This document shows, in pieces, positions 53,318-62,309 of a stretch of DNA of 64,000 bases; position 1 is the first letter of the stretch; every line of letters starts with the position of its first letter. A program made the translations under genes and the position numbers. The notes under the pieces were generated by a model. The model was given only the letters and a program-made list of their open reading frames with translations. It did no database searches and was not told the DNA's origin. The stretch covers positions 1,978,470 to 2,042,469 of the forward strand of contig OX639973.1 of NCBI GenBank assembly GCA_951828385.1, in the 5' to 3' direction. The stretch comes from an uncultured Poribacteria bacterium. GTDB taxonomy: Bacteria; Poribacteria; WGA-4E; WGA-3G.

Positions 53318-53356
53318 AATGTAGAACGGGTTTGTCCGCCCGATTTCGGTGATATT

Positions 53357-56230
53357 ATGTCCGAACGTTCCGCAGTGCAGGCGCCAATGCTCAAATACGC
53401 CGCTGAAATCGGTTGGCAATCTATTTCACCATCAGAAGCCATGCCGATGCGCGGAGGTGATACCGCTGCACGTTATTTCACCGAAGCACTGAAAGCACAA
53501 CTCTTGAAACTCAATAAGGGAGTCATAGACGACTCCAATTACGCGGATGTTCTAAGGCAACTCGGTCTGCTCAACGCAACACTTGAGGGAAATCAGGAGG
53601 CATTGTTGTGGATGCGCGGTGAAAAGTCAACTTTCGTTGCCAGTGAAAACCGCAACCGCAATGTCACCCTGATCGACTTTGAAAACCCCAATAACAATTT
53701 ATTTCACGTCACCGATGAATGGGAACAGCAAAACGCAGCGCATCGCAATCGCGCCGATGTAGTGTTCCTGATTAACGGGATTCCTGTGGCAGTCGTTGAG
53801 GCAAAAAATGCTGGCAAACTGGACGGATTAGCACTCGGCGTGGATCAAATTCGCCGCTACCACACCGAGACACCAGAGATGTTCACCACCGCACAACTCT
53901 TCGGTGTGACACAACTGCACGACTTTTTTTACGGCGTGACATGGAACACCAGCCGCAAAAACCTGTTCAACTGGAAAATTGACGAACCCACCAACTACGA
54001 GCAGAAAGTCAAAACCTTCTTCGACCGCAATCGCTTCCTGAAGGTCCTGCAGCGGACCATTATCTTCCAGAGCAAAGACGATCAACTCACCAAAATCGTC
54101 CTGCGTCAACACCAGACGCGCGCTGTGGAGAAAGTCATTGAACGGGTACAGGATCCGAACAAGCGGCGCGGGCTTGTCTGGCATACACAAGGCAGCGGCA
54201 AAACCCTCACCATGATCAGCATCGCAGCGCGGCTCCTACGCAGTGGAGAACAAACAGAAAAACCCACCGTGCTAATGGTCGTTGACCGCAATGAACTCGA
54301 AAGCCAACTCTTTAGAAACATCACCGGCTACGGTATTACCACGCTTGAGGTCGCGCAAAGCAAGGACGACTTGGAAAGGATTTTAGCATCCGATTATCGC
54401 GGCTTGGTCGTGTCAATGATTCATAAATTCGACAAGCGACCCGCGAACCTCAACACCCGTGAGAGCGTAGCAGTGTTGATTGATGAGGCACACCGTACAA
54501 CCGGCGGCGATTTCGGAAACTATCTGATGGCTGCCCTCCCCAACGCAACCTATATCGGTTTTACCGGCACCCCGATTGACAGCCTCTCTAAAGGCGAAGG
54601 AACATTTAAGGTCTTCGGCGTAGACGATGAACAAGGCTATCTCGACAAATACGCAATCTCGGAATCCATTGAGGATGGCACCACTGTACCGTTGAATTAC
54701 ACCCTTGCTGCCTCTGACTTACAGGTTGACCGCGAGACGTTGGAACGGGAATTTCTAAACCTCGCAGTAACCGAAGGAATAAGCGATCTGGAGGAACTCA
54801 ATGCAATCCTTGACCGTGCCGTTCAGTTGAAGGAGATAATGAAAGCACCTGAAAGGGTAGATGGTATCGCTGAATATGTCGCCAAACATTTCCAAGATAC
54901 CGTAGAACCGATGGGATTCAAGGCGTTTCTCGTGGCTGTGGACCGCGAGGCGTGCGCGCTTTACAAAGAGGCATTAGATAAGTATCTACCACCAGAGTAC
55001 TCAGAGGTCATCTATTCTCCCTATCATCAGGACCCTGAGAATCTAAAAGCATATCATCGCTCCTCTGACGAGGAAAAGGATATCCGCAAAAAATTCATCA
55101 ACAAAGATGAACAGCCCAAAATATTGATTGTAACCCAGAAGTTATTGACCGGTTTTGATGCGCCAATCCTCTACTGCATGTATCTCGATAAACCGATGCG
55201 AGATCATGTGCTGTTACAGGCAATCGCACGCGTCAACCGCCCGTATGAGGACGCAGACGGATTAGCAAAACCCGCCGGTTTCGTTTTAGATTTTGTCGGC
55301 ATCTTTGAGAACCTCGAAAAAGCACTCGCCTTTGATTCTGACGAGGTCGAGAGTGTTATCCAGAACATTGACGTGCTCAAAACAGCTTTCGCCAAGCGGA
55401 TCCGAGAGGACGCAGCGGCGTATTTACCCTTTGCCACCGGTTGGGACGACAAAGCGAAAGAACGAGCCATTGAACATTTTGACGACAAAGACAGTCGAGA
55501 AGCTTTCTTCAAATTCTTCAAAGGATTACAAAATCTCTATGACATTCTTTCACCGGATGCCTTCTTACGCGAATTCATAGCGGATTATCAGGCATTAGCA
55601 ACCCTCTATGGGTTGATTCGTAATGCACACTCTGACCGCATTTACGTTGATAAGGAGTTAACCGCCAAGACGCGAGAACTTTTACAGGAGCATACAGAGA
55701 GTGATTTGTTTGAATTACCGGATGCCGTTTATGAATTGCGAACGGACACCTTGGAGAAAATGGATCAAAGTGGGACATCCGATACAGTCAAGGTGCAGAA
55801 TTTAAGGAAGGCACTACATCGGACGGTAGCAAGCGAAGGCAAATCAAAGCCGTTTCTAATTTCCATCGGTGACCGGGCAGAAGCGATCGCAGAGGCTTAT
55901 GAAAATCGTCAGATGGCGACGCAAGACGTATTGGCTGAGTTTAGGAGATTAGCGGAGGAATATGCACATGCTGCAAGAGAAAGCGAACAACTCGGTTTGG
56001 ATGAGAATACCTTTGCGGTCTACACAGTACTTAAAGACGTTATAGAAAACGTTACTTCAGGACAGGCGCAAGCCGTCAATCAAGTATTTGAGCAATTCCC
56101 TGACTATCGATGGGACAACCAGCAAGCCAGCCAGCTGCGGATAATGCTTTATCGCACATTAGAACCGACAGTCGGTATAACAAACATCGTCCAAACAGCA
56201 AATAAATTGTTAAGATTGGAACGCTTATGA
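53357..56230 (+). CDS. hsdR: Type I restriction endonuclease HsdR
   Basis: A 957-residue restriction subunit. The N-terminal nuclease domain has D134 (HRNRADVVFLING) and E148-A-K150 (AVVEAKNAGK). The SF2 translocase motor follows: Walker A QGSGKT (278-283), motif II LIDEAHR, motif III FTGTPI, and the second RecA domain with TQKLLTGFDAPIL and AIARVNRPY. A helical C-terminus binds the methylase core. It cuts unmodified DNA after translocation. It is separated from hsdS by the orphan gene, the IS and Uma2. The last four bases overlap the peptidase gene (ATGA). Confidence 0.95.
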   Translation: MSERSAVQAPMLKYAAEIGWQSISPSEAMPMRGGDTAARYFTEALKAQLLKLNKGVIDDSNYADVLRQLGLLNATLEGNQEALLWMRGEKSTFVASENRNRNVTLIDFENPNNNLFHVTDEWEQQNAAHRNRADVVFLINGIPVAVVEAKNAGKLDGLALGVDQIRRYHTETPEMFTTAQLFGVTQLHDFFYGVTWNTSRKNLFNWKIDEPTNYEQKVKTFFDRNRFLKVLQRTIIFQSKDDQLTKIVLRQHQTRAVEKVIERVQDPNKRRGLVWHTQGSGKTLTMISIAARLLRSGEQTEKPTVLMVVDRNELESQLFRNITGYGITTLEVAQSKDDLERILASDYRGLVVSMIHKFDKRPANLNTRESVAVLIDEAHRTTGGDFGNYLMAALPNATYIGFTGTPIDSLSKGEGTFKVFGVDDEQGYLDKYAISESIEDGTTVPLNYTLAASDLQVDRETLEREFLNLAVTEGISDLEELNAILDRAVQLKEIMKAPERVDGIAEYVAKHFQDTVEPMGFKAFLVAVDREACALYKEALDKYLPPEYSEVIYSPYHQDPENLKAYHRSSDEEKDIRKKFINKDEQPKILIVTQKLLTGFDAPILYCMYLDKPMRDHVLLQAIARVNRPYEDADGLAKPAGFVLDFVGIFENLEKALAFDSDEVESVIQNIDVLKTAFAKRIREDAAAYLPFATGWDDKAKERAIEHFDDKDSREAFFKFFKGLQNLYDILSPDAFLREFIADYQALATLYGLIRNAHSDRIYVDKELTAKTRELLQEHTESDLFELPDAVYELRTDTLEKMDQSGTSDTVKVQNLRKALHRTVASEGKSKPFLISIGDRAEAIAEAYENRQMATQDVLAEFRRLAEEYAHAARESEQLGLDENTFAVYTVLKDVIENVTSGQAQAVNQVFEQFPDYRWDNQQASQLRIMLYRTLEPTVGITNIVQTANKLLRLERL

Positions 56231-56529
56231 GCACCAATAAAGCGGATTTGAAAGGGGCAGTTTGGCAGTGGGCAGAGCGTATCGGTGTGAAGGTGCGGGA
56301 GATTCATCTGCGTCAGATGCAGCGCAAGTGGGCATCTATCTCAACAAACGGACGCTTGACCCTCAACACTGACCTACTCAACCTACCAGAAACGTTGACG
56401 GAATTCGTCATTGTCCATGAACTGGTGCATCTGCTCGTTCCGAACCACGGCAAGTTGTTTAAAGGCTATATGTCTGCGTATCTCCCAGATTGGGAAGAGC
56501 GGCAAAATCGTCTAAAATCGCTCTTATAA
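56227..56529 (+). CDS. YgjP-type M48-like metallopeptidase
   Basis: A 100-residue protein with the zinc motif H64-E65-L-V-H68 followed by H74 in PNHGKLF, as in the YgjP/DUF45 group. It is shorter than the typical 200+ residue YgjP proteins and carries only the catalytic half. YgjP-like genes are often linked to hsdR in type I loci. The 4-bp overlap with hsdR implies translational coupling. A role in processing or turnover of the restriction enzyme is plausible but inferred. Confidence 0.9.
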   Translation: MSTNKADLKGAVWQWAERIGVKVREIHLRQMQRKWASISTNGRLTLNTDLLNLPETLTEFVIVHELVHLLVPNHGKLFKGYMSAYLPDWEERQNRLKSLL

Positions 56530-56581
56530 AAACTATGAAATTTCACACCATTTCCTTAATATCCTATTTTGTTTCTACACA

Positions 56582-58492
56582 TCAATTGCGCAAGCCGAGT
56601 TGATTACCTAACTCCTTTAAACGTTTGTTTATCGCTGTTTTATCAATTCGGTTTCCATCCACAAATTCTTGATATTCCGGCAACAAGCCATCTGGAACCA
56701 TAATACGGGAGTTCGCTTCTCGTAACGCTAATAACCCCATAAAGATTTGCATCTCCCGTGAATAGTCGGGGATGAAGTCGTTGAGTCCTTGGCGGAGCTC
56801 ACCTTCTGTGAAGGTATCGCGACCATTGCGTCTCGCGATGTTATTCGTACGTTGAACAATCAGAAGCAGATCTCGCCAAGTCAATCCGTCCGTTTCTGCA
56901 CCACCGACAAGTGACTGAAAATTGATGTTACCGGATGTTTGCCCTTGACAGAGAATTTTCAAAATTTCTACTCTGCCACCACTTGTAGGCGGTAGCATGA
57001 TCAATTTGGTGTCAAAAATACCGTACCGTCGAAAAATAGGCGGCATTAAGTCGGGGCGCTGCGATGCCCCCACCCATATCACTCTACCGTGCAACGATAT
57101 ATCGTTCATCGCATTCGCGAGAGCACGAGGAAACATTTGCTCATGCTCCTCTGGATTCATTGTAGCATACGGCGATGCCTGCTCGATGTCCTCTATAAAG
57201 ACGACCGTTGGGGCAATCCCGCGAATAAAATTGAGACCCGCATTCAGGTTCCGTTCATAACTGTTTTGGCTGTCATTAATATTTATTGTGACTTCACCGA
57301 CCTGATTCGCGTAGCGGAGCCGGACGAAAGTCATGTTCGCCTCACCCGCGAGCACCCTCGCAGCGTATACTTTGCTCGTTCCATGTGGACCGAGGAAGAG
57401 CATACCCCGCGGCACACGCCTCAAGTCTTGATTTTTCATACCATCTGCAATATCTCGGATGATACGCATGACATACCAACCATCGTCAGAAGGCCCCCTA
57501 TAAGTTTCACCGAGTTCAAGAACGCCGCGGCTGAAGGTCTTGATACTCTCACGCCGATAGTTGAGCAACTCTTCACCACCGGCTTTCCGCTGGGCGGATT
57601 CTGCCTGTTGCACAACATCGTGAACACCGAATAGGTTTAGCCCAATTGTTTCCCGTGCCAAGGTTTCCTGATCGCGATGATTTCCCAAGGTTTTACGCAT
57701 CTGTGACGAACCCTCCGAAATATCATGCAGATGTTCAATAAACCTTAGGCGTTCCTCATAGGGCGGAAACGGGATTTCTATCATGGGAATCTCAGGATTC
57801 ACGGTGAAATTCGGGTGGACATCGGATATATTGTGCGTGACCAGCAGAATAACATGCTTACGCCTTCGGATATCAAGGTCAGATGCCCAAGATTGGATTT
57901 GGCTAAACAAGAGTTGGACCTCATCTTTGGCAACCTCGTTCAACGACGGATCGTTCGGTGTGAGCATCTCCAAAGAAGTGATCACCAACCCAATTCTTGT
58001 TCTTCCCTGCCGCAAGAGGTGGTTTAATTTTTTTCGGAATTCCGCAGAAAGCGAAGGGTCCATGGCCACGAATGGATCTTCATGTTCTTTATCAAACGCC
58101 AAATCGGCGTTAATTCTTCGACGGACAAGCTGTGGATCTACTTCCTGTTCGGCAAGATTAACGTCTTCAACCTCTCTAAAGCGGTTAAGCGTCTGAATCC
58201 ATGTCGCGACACTCTGAAAATGAAAAACACCTGTTTTATTGTATTGTGGGAAAATCTCAAGGGTTCGCTGTGTGTTTCGCCATTGACCCACTTTTGGGAA
58301 ATGAATGCCTTCCGATGTATTATATCCGAGAACGAGTTCGCAGCCTAATGTATTGAGCTGCGCCATGAGATAGTCCGTCGTGCGCAAGTAGCCATAAACA
58401 TCGTCGTAGAGCAAATCATTTACATTAAAATGGATCAGAAATTGGTGAGCAGACCCTGCCTCATAGTGTTTTTTGACTTCATCCCAGAACAT
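56582..58492 (-). CDS. AAA+ protein with degenerate Walker A
   Basis: A 636-residue protein. The N-terminal half (1-330) includes an ATPase-like fold without a P-loop (RIGLVITSLEMLTPNDPSL, KHVILLVTHNISDVHP). The C-terminal half resembles FtsH-type AAA: LFLGPHGTSKVYAAR (Walker A position 368-375, but GTSKV instead of GTGKT), Walker B VVFIEDIEQ (430-438), and a sensor-1-like WVGASQRPDLMPP. The lysine remains, but the Gly and Thr of GTGKT are changed, so ATP binding may be weak. A helical lid and a C-terminal domain (540-636) follow. GGAGG precedes the ATG. Convergent with the restriction locus; function unknown. Confidence 0.8.
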   Translation of the reverse strand: MFWDEVKKHYEAGSAHQFLIHFNVNDLLYDDVYGYLRTTDYLMAQLNTLGCELVLGYNTSEGIHFPKVGQWRNTQRTLEIFPQYNKTGVFHFQSVATWIQTLNRFREVEDVNLAEQEVDPQLVRRRINADLAFDKEHEDPFVAMDPSLSAEFRKKLNHLLRQGRTRIGLVITSLEMLTPNDPSLNEVAKDEVQLLFSQIQSWASDLDIRRRKHVILLVTHNISDVHPNFTVNPEIPMIEIPFPPYEERLRFIEHLHDISEGSSQMRKTLGNHRDQETLARETIGLNLFGVHDVVQQAESAQRKAGGEELLNYRRESIKTFSRGVLELGETYRGPSDDGWYVMRIIRDIADGMKNQDLRRVPRGMLFLGPHGTSKVYAARVLAGEANMTFVRLRYANQVGEVTININDSQNSYERNLNAGLNFIRGIAPTVVFIEDIEQASPYATMNPEEHEQMFPRALANAMNDISLHGRVIWVGASQRPDLMPPIFRRYGIFDTKLIMLPPTSGGRVEILKILCQGQTSGNINFQSLVGGAETDGLTWRDLLLIVQRTNNIARRNGRDTFTEGELRQGLNDFIPDYSREMQIFMGLLALREANSRIMVPDGLLPEYQEFVDGNRIDKTAINKRLKELGNQLGLRN

Positions 58493-58659
58493 TTTGCCTC
58501 CGCGGTTTATTGTAAAATTTTTGTAAGCAGACGCACCTGAAGGGTTTGCCCATCTTTAACTAAAGTTTGGATAATCCTTGTTTCGTGAGCATTGTGTTTC
58601 AAAGGCGTGTATATTTTTCCGAAAGTTTCGCACGCACAAGGAACCCGTAGAAAGATTCT

Positions 58660-58724
58660 CACTCCGTAGGAGTGCTATGTCTATAGAAATCCGTGTATCC
58701 AAACTCCCGCACTCCGTAGGAGTG
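58660..58724 (+). repeat. Two CACTCCGTAGGAGTG hairpins
   Basis: Identical hairpins CACTCCGTAGGAGTG with CTATGT behind them at 58660-58680 and 58710-58730, 50 bp apart. They are the only structure in the 359-bp gap 58493-58851; the rest shows nothing I can name. Confidence 0.75.
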
Positions 58725-58851
58725 CTATGTATCTTGAGTCATGGAGTTTTTGCAAACGCTAAAATCCAATGCGAAGAAAGTGTTCTTCTTGGTTGTCCGC
58801 CCTGCTGAAAATTGTCCAAAGCTTAGTATAACACAATATCTTTCAAGAAAC

Positions 58852-59283
58852 TTACTTGCGAAAGATAATTTTGGAGCAAATAACCAAAAACTTCGTGCCA
58901 CCACAGATGAATCCAAATTCCCATTTGATGTCAGAGCCATTAGGGACAGGTTCAGGCATTGTGAGTGTGTCTAAAGTGCCCCATGTTGGACCAGACTTCC
59001 GACCATGATCCTCCAGCGGCGATAACATTTCAAAGGATTTGACATCCTTGAATTCAACTTGAACGCGCTGTTGATGTTCTTTACGATAAGGATCGGTGTT
59101 GACAGTGAGAACAATCGTCTTATCAGCGTTTTTAATCCCAGTAGACGCGCCCTCACCATCTAAGGCTTTGTAATTTTCAAACTTAATTTCAATCCCCGCA
59201 ACGTGATCATCATGAAAATCATTAAAATGCTTTAGGGCTTCATCAACCTCTTTGATAGTAGTAGCTTCAAATCGCTCGTCCAT
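58852..59283 (-). CDS. Hypothetical protein
   Basis: A 143-residue soluble protein of unknown family. It is mixed alpha/beta with a coherent core: HFNDFHDDHVAGIEIKFEN, TIVLTVNTDPYRKEHQQRV, QVEFKDVKSFEMLSP. The last 15 residues are hydrophobic and basic (TKFLVICSKIIFRK). GAGAGG lies a few bases upstream of the ATG, which supports the start. It reads like a small domain that responds to ligand or binds DNA bases in family contexts I cannot identify. Isolated on the minus strand. Confidence 0.65.
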   Translation of the reverse strand: MDERFEATTIKEVDEALKHFNDFHDDHVAGIEIKFENYKALDGEGASTGIKNADKTIVLTVNTDPYRKEHQQRVQVEFKDVKSFEMLSPLEDHGRKSGPTWGTLDTLTMPEPVPNGSDIKWEFGFICGGTKFLVICSKIIFRK

Positions 59284-59482
59284 TATATACCTCTCGGTTG
59301 TTTTGAAAATATAGTCGTTAATTTCGCAGCAAAAAACAGCCCTAACGGGAAACCCCAGAGGTATAGAAAAATTTAGGTTAGAAAGATACCTTGGGCGTAC
59401 CTTTTAACCCAATCTATCGCATTTAATTCAAAAAATTGTCCAAGGTTTGGCATGGATGTAAGAAACATAATGAATTACGCGA

Positions 59483-62206
59483 TTACGGATTCATCTCCCA
59501 GAGAAGCACAGAACCATCCTCACTACCGCTCACGAGAGTTTTCCCATCCGGACTGAACGCGAGACTTTTAACCCAAGCTGCATGACCCGTCAGTGTTTTC
59601 TTGTATTCACCTGTTTGGGCATCCCATAAGTGAATCGTGGCGTCAACGCATCCGCTTGCGATTGTTTTTCCGTCCGGACTGAACGCGATGCTTTCGACCC
59701 AATCTGTATGCCCGGTGAGCTGCATCTTGGTTGTCCCTGTATCTATATTCCACAAAAGAATGATACTGCCCCCACCCCCACTCGCGAGTGTTTTACCATC
59801 CGGACTAAACGCGATACTTTCGATCCACTCAGTCCGTCCAACAAGCGTCATTTCGTTCTTACCCGTGTCAACATCCCAGAGGCGTATAGTTTCGTCAACA
59901 CTCCCACTTGCGAGTGTCCTTCCATCCGGACTGAACGCGACACTATTGACTGACTTTGTATGTCCAATGAGCGTTTTTTTATGTTCGCCGGTATGTGCAT
60001 CCCAGAGGCGGATCGTATTATCCCAACCCCCACTTGCGAGGGTCTTACCATCCGGACTGAATGCTACACTTCCGATAGCATCTATATGTCCGGTGAGTTG
60101 CATCTTATGTTCACCGGTCTGTACATCCCATAGACGGATGCCATCGTGTCCACTTGCGAGTGTCCTGCCATCCGGACTGAACACCAGATTGTTCGCTATA
60201 TCCCCAAACCCACTGAGTGTTTTGATGTGTTGTGCTGTGTCTGCATTCCATAAGTTAATAATGCCAGTGACAGATCCACTTGCGATAATGTCCCCATTCG
60301 GATTGAATGCCACACTATAGACAATTTCCGAATGCCCAGTAAATGTATGTTTTTCGTTGCCTGTGTCTGTATCCCAAAAACGGATAGTGCCATCATCAAT
60401 ACTGCTCGCGAGGGTTTTCCCATCCGGACTGAACGCTACGCCGAGGGCATCTAACGTGTGTCCAGTGAATATTAACCTATGGTCGCCGGTATGTATATCC
60501 CACAAACGGATAGTGCCATCACCACTACCGCTCACGACGGTTTTCCCATCGGGGCTAAACGCTAAGTTCTCAACATATTCCTCATGTCCCGTGAGTGCCA
60601 TCTCGAGTTCACCTGTGTCTAAGGCGTGGAGGTAGATGGTGCCATTCTCACTGCCAATAGCGACTGTTTTTCCATCCGGACTAAACGCTGCACCCATAGT
60701 GGAACAATCCGGATGCAAAGCAAATGTTTGCTTATGTTTACCAGTACTCGGGTTCCACAGACTAATTTCGTCATCCCAATTCACACTCACCATTGTCCCG
60801 CCGTCTGGCGTGAATGATAACATACTGGCACGATCTGAATCTTTCGTGAGTGTCCACTTCTGTTCTCCAGTGATTGCGTCCCATAATCGGGTCGTGCCGT
60901 CCCGACTATCACTCGCAAGCGTTTTGCCATCAGGACTGAATACTAAGTTCCAGACATAATCCGTATGCCCGGTAAGTGTTTTTTGCACACCTATGCTTTT
61001 ATCCAACTGGACAATGGGACCATTCAGGATGATAGTGCCGTCCGCCCTTCCACTCGCAAAGGTGCGTCCATCCGGACTAAAGACAAGGCTGCCGACTCCA
61101 CTCGTAGGCTCGGTAAGTAGGGCGACTTCTTGATGTGTTGTGACATCGTAAAGCCAAATACCGATGCGGCTCGCAACAACAAGCAATCTACCATCTGGAG
61201 AATACTGTATTTCATTTATATTCCCTTTACCGAGGCGTGTTTTAGCACCTTCCGGTAGGTTCCATTGCATAGATTCTTGTGTTAAGTTGTTTTCCACTGT
61301 TTCCGCTCCTGTTGATAAACCGTTGTTGCTATTTTTACCGGGTGTCGTCTCGTTGCCAACCCGATTTTGTAAATCCCGTTTTGATTGACTATCAAGAACG
61401 ATAGGCGCGTCAATAATTTCAATCGTGGGTTCCGATGCTGCATCAACACTATACGGTTGCTGGAAATTATTGGTAATTTGATGGTTCGCGCCCATCAACA
61501 AAATAACCAAAATAACAGATGAACCTAAAGCCGCGAACGGTAGCAACGGCTTAGCTCCTGAAGGAGATGTCTGTTTTACTGGGTCAATGTTCCGCATGAT
61601 GTTTTCGGTGAAATTTGGATGTAAGGGGACGCTACCGAGGCTCTCATGAAGTATGTGTTCTTCGTTCTTGAGCCGTTCTCGAGCGCGTCGCAGCCGACTT
61701 TTAACCGTATGCGGAGATACCCCCAAAAACTTGCTAATCTCTTTGCAGTTCATTTCGCCGAGATAGTAAAGCACCATCACCGTGCGTTCACTTTCCGGCA
61801 GTTGTGCCATGAGTTTTTGCACGATTTCACGTTGGCACTCAACCGCTGTCTCTTCACGCTGTTCACAGAGGTAGTTTGCGTAAGCGGTTTTTTCGAGCGT
61901 TTCTTCGCGGGTCGTTTCGATCGACTGGATGTTTTTGAGTTGCTTCTTTCGGAACCATGATCTACAAAGCCGATCCGCAATCACATAGAGCCACCCCGGA
62001 AACTGACTCGGATTCTTCAGCGATGCGAGTTTTTTGTGTGCTTGAAGAAAAGTGTCTTGTGTGATCTCCTCAGCGATATGGAAATCCTTAACTTTCCGCC
62101 ATGCCAGCGCGTGAACGCCTTTTTGGTATCTTTTCACCAAAGCACTAAAGGCATTCTCGTCACCTGACAATACACGCTGAATCAGTTCAACATCATCTCT
62201 TTCCAT
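59483..62206 (-). CDS. ECF sigma factor-transmembrane-WD40 fusion
   Basis: From the ATG at 62206 (GGGAGG at 62214-62219) the product is 907 residues; a 34-codon upstream extension lacks a ribosome site. Residues 1-90 are sigma region 2 (ENAFSALVKRYQKGVHALAW, EEITQDTFLQAHKKL). Residues about 125-182 are region 4 (LPESERTVMVLYYLGEMNCK, VSPHTVKSRLRRARERLK). A membrane helix (PLLPFAALGSSVILVILLMG, 220-239) follows, then a linker, then 14 WD40 repeats forming two seven-bladed propellers outside the cytoplasm. The layout resembles an ECF sigma and its anti-sigma sensor in one chain. Release would need proteolysis. A WD40 gene ends 103 bp upstream. Confidence 0.92.
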   Translation of the reverse strand: MERDDVELIQRVLSGDENAFSALVKRYQKGVHALAWRKVKDFHIAEEITQDTFLQAHKKLASLKNPSQFPGWLYVIADRLCRSWFRKKQLKNIQSIETTREETLEKTAYANYLCEQREETAVECQREIVQKLMAQLPESERTVMVLYYLGEMNCKEISKFLGVSPHTVKSRLRRARERLKNEEHILHESLGSVPLHPNFTENIMRNIDPVKQTSPSGAKPLLPFAALGSSVILVILLMGANHQITNNFQQPYSVDAASEPTIEIIDAPIVLDSQSKRDLQNRVGNETTPGKNSNNGLSTGAETVENNLTQESMQWNLPEGAKTRLGKGNINEIQYSPDGRLLVVASRIGIWLYDVTTHQEVALLTEPTSGVGSLVFSPDGRTFASGRADGTIILNGPIVQLDKSIGVQKTLTGHTDYVWNLVFSPDGKTLASDSRDGTTRLWDAITGEQKWTLTKDSDRASMLSFTPDGGTMVSVNWDDEISLWNPSTGKHKQTFALHPDCSTMGAAFSPDGKTVAIGSENGTIYLHALDTGELEMALTGHEEYVENLAFSPDGKTVVSGSGDGTIRLWDIHTGDHRLIFTGHTLDALGVAFSPDGKTLASSIDDGTIRFWDTDTGNEKHTFTGHSEIVYSVAFNPNGDIIASGSVTGIINLWNADTAQHIKTLSGFGDIANNLVFSPDGRTLASGHDGIRLWDVQTGEHKMQLTGHIDAIGSVAFSPDGKTLASGGWDNTIRLWDAHTGEHKKTLIGHTKSVNSVAFSPDGRTLASGSVDETIRLWDVDTGKNEMTLVGRTEWIESIAFSPDGKTLASGGGGSIILLWNIDTGTTKMQLTGHTDWVESIAFSPDGKTIASGCVDATIHLWDAQTGEYKKTLTGHAAWVKSLAFSPDGKTLVSGSEDGSVLLWEMNP

Positions 62207-62309
62207 CAGGAACCTCCCATAACCCAATTTAGACCCATAATTGTTAGTGACGCGATTTTGGGGTGGGTAGGATGCAAGATTGTCATAATTTGAAAAAAAA
62301 GTGAACACA

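Noticed and set aside
59637-60959. Long antisense ORFs in the sigma-WD40 gene
   Set aside because: Same repeat-shadow effect; no ribosome sites and low-complexity products.
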